A stretch of DNA of 64,000 nucleotides from the NCBI RefSeq assembly GCF_000482545.1, contig NZ_KI519455.1, positions 1,878,265 to 1,942,264 of the forward strand, written 5' to 3'. The notes beneath the pieces were generated by a model. That model did no database searches. It had not been told where the DNA came from and saw only the letters and a program-made list of their open reading frames with translations. Each line of letters opens with the position of its first letter. Positions within the stretch are counted from its first letter, which is position 1. The position numbers and the translations under genes were made by a program. Below, in pieces: positions 63,733-64,000 of the stretch. The stretch is from Arthrobacter sp. 35W. GTDB lineage: Bacteria; Actinomycetota; Actinomycetes; Actinomycetales; Micrococcaceae.

Positions 63733-64000
63733 TGGCGAAGTATGAATTCATCGACTCCTACGCTGCCGCCCCGAAGGCGCCGGCGGTGCTGATGATGTGC
63801 CGGTGGCTGGAGGTCTCCCGCTCCGGGTTCTACCACTGGCGCTCCCGCGCGGTCTCGGCCACCGCGGCCCGCAGGGCGGCGCTGGCGGTCCGGGTGCAGC
63901 ATTTCTTCAAGGAATCGGACGGGACCTACGGGTACCGCCGGATCCACGCGGACCTGGCCGGCGGGGGCGTCGAATGCTCCCCGGAACTGGTGCGCCAGAT
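63732..64000 (+). CDS. IS3-family transposase OrfB, copy 2, partial
   Basis: The first 89 codons are seen (VAKYEFIDSYAAAPKAPAVLMMCRWLEVSRSGFYHWRSR...), identical to copy 1. The catalytic core lies beyond the window. Confidence 0.88.
   Translation, partial: MAKYEFIDSYAAAPKAPAVLMMCRWLEVSRSGFYHWRSRAVSATAARRAALAVRVQHFFKESDGTYGYRRIHADLAGGGVECSPELVRQ

Larger units (their letters stand above)
63362..64000 (+). mobile_element. IS3-family element, copy 2, truncated by window end
   Basis: Begins with the same left inverted repeat TGGGCTGCTGTGGAGATT at 63362 and, as far as visible, is identical base for base to copy 1. Same orientation as copy 1, so 59617-63361 lies between two direct IS copies. The left flank is AAG; the right flank lies outside the window. 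Confidence 0.92.

Overview
The window is high-GC DNA (visibly about two-thirds G+C) with GTG/TTG starts, strong GGAGG-type ribosome binding sites, WXG100 and LytR_C proteins, DUF3263, a Zn anti-sigma-like fragment and a groEL gene under tandem CIRCE operators. This fits an actinobacterial chromosome. Protein flavour (FemX, davBA, PucR, IS3 types) suggests an Arthrobacter-like member of the Micrococcaceae, but that is inference.

Layout. 0-0.2 kb: tail of a Cys/His zinc-binding small protein. 0.3-7.5 kb: a locus I read as lysine catabolism by the 5-aminovalerate route: lysine 2-monooxygenase (davB) and an APC permease on the minus strand, an alanine/lysine-type racemase and a PucR regulator on the plus strand, and a 5-aminopentanamidase-like nitrilase (davA) convergent with pucR. 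7.5-9.8 kb: MacB-type ABC exporter. 9.9-18.9 kb: core-like genes (FemX, ThrE exporter, FUSC protein, siderophore-interacting protein, uracil-DNA glycosylase, DUF3263, LytR_C, TM2). 18.9-20.9 kb: groL with a mirrored double CIRCE. 21-25.6 kb: AMIN-like secreted protein, RNase H-DUF4440 fusion, WXG100 protein and an OmpR-type two-component system. 25.7-29 kb: NarL-type two-component system divergent from a secreted HbpS-like haem-binding protein and an ankyrin lipoprotein. 29-30.8 kb: CorA and a DUF805 protein.

30.8-40.5 kb is a polysaccharide-utilisation cluster: sulfatase, two sugar ABC permeases and a lipoprotein binding protein in one overlapping operon, a divergent GntR/LacI-hybrid regulator, a Gfo/Idh/MocA dehydrogenase, and a Tat-exported family 8 polysaccharide lyase (hyaluronate/chondroitin/xanthan type). 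From 40.6 kb the window becomes accessory. It holds an intact IS3-family element (40648-41906, 4-bp target duplication), a CoiA-like gene, a GCS2-type carboxylate-amine ligase, a clpC 3' fragment, and three copies of one transposon-end-like module (43654, 45505, and 49305 inverted). The last two bracket a 3.8 kb segment with TetR, SGNH hydrolase and Old Yellow Enzyme genes and no transposase.

49.7-56.1 kb is an A+T-richer island of DUF3800, XRE, membrane/coiled-coil, PIN-like, DUF4238 and serine recombinase genes, a possible but untested defence or mobile module. 56.3-64 kb is a broken polymorphic-toxin locus. A secreted DNRLRE/LamG protein gene is split in frame by an IS3-family insertion (58314-59616). 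It is followed by a decayed toxin/immunity cassette. On the minus strand, an RHS-core protein with a C-terminal barnase-like RNase is translationally overlapped by its barstar-like immunity gene, and its 5' end is cut off by a second, same-orientation copy of the same IS that runs off the window.

No tRNA, rRNA or CRISPR array was recognised. Long perfect hairpins sit between several convergent gene pairs.
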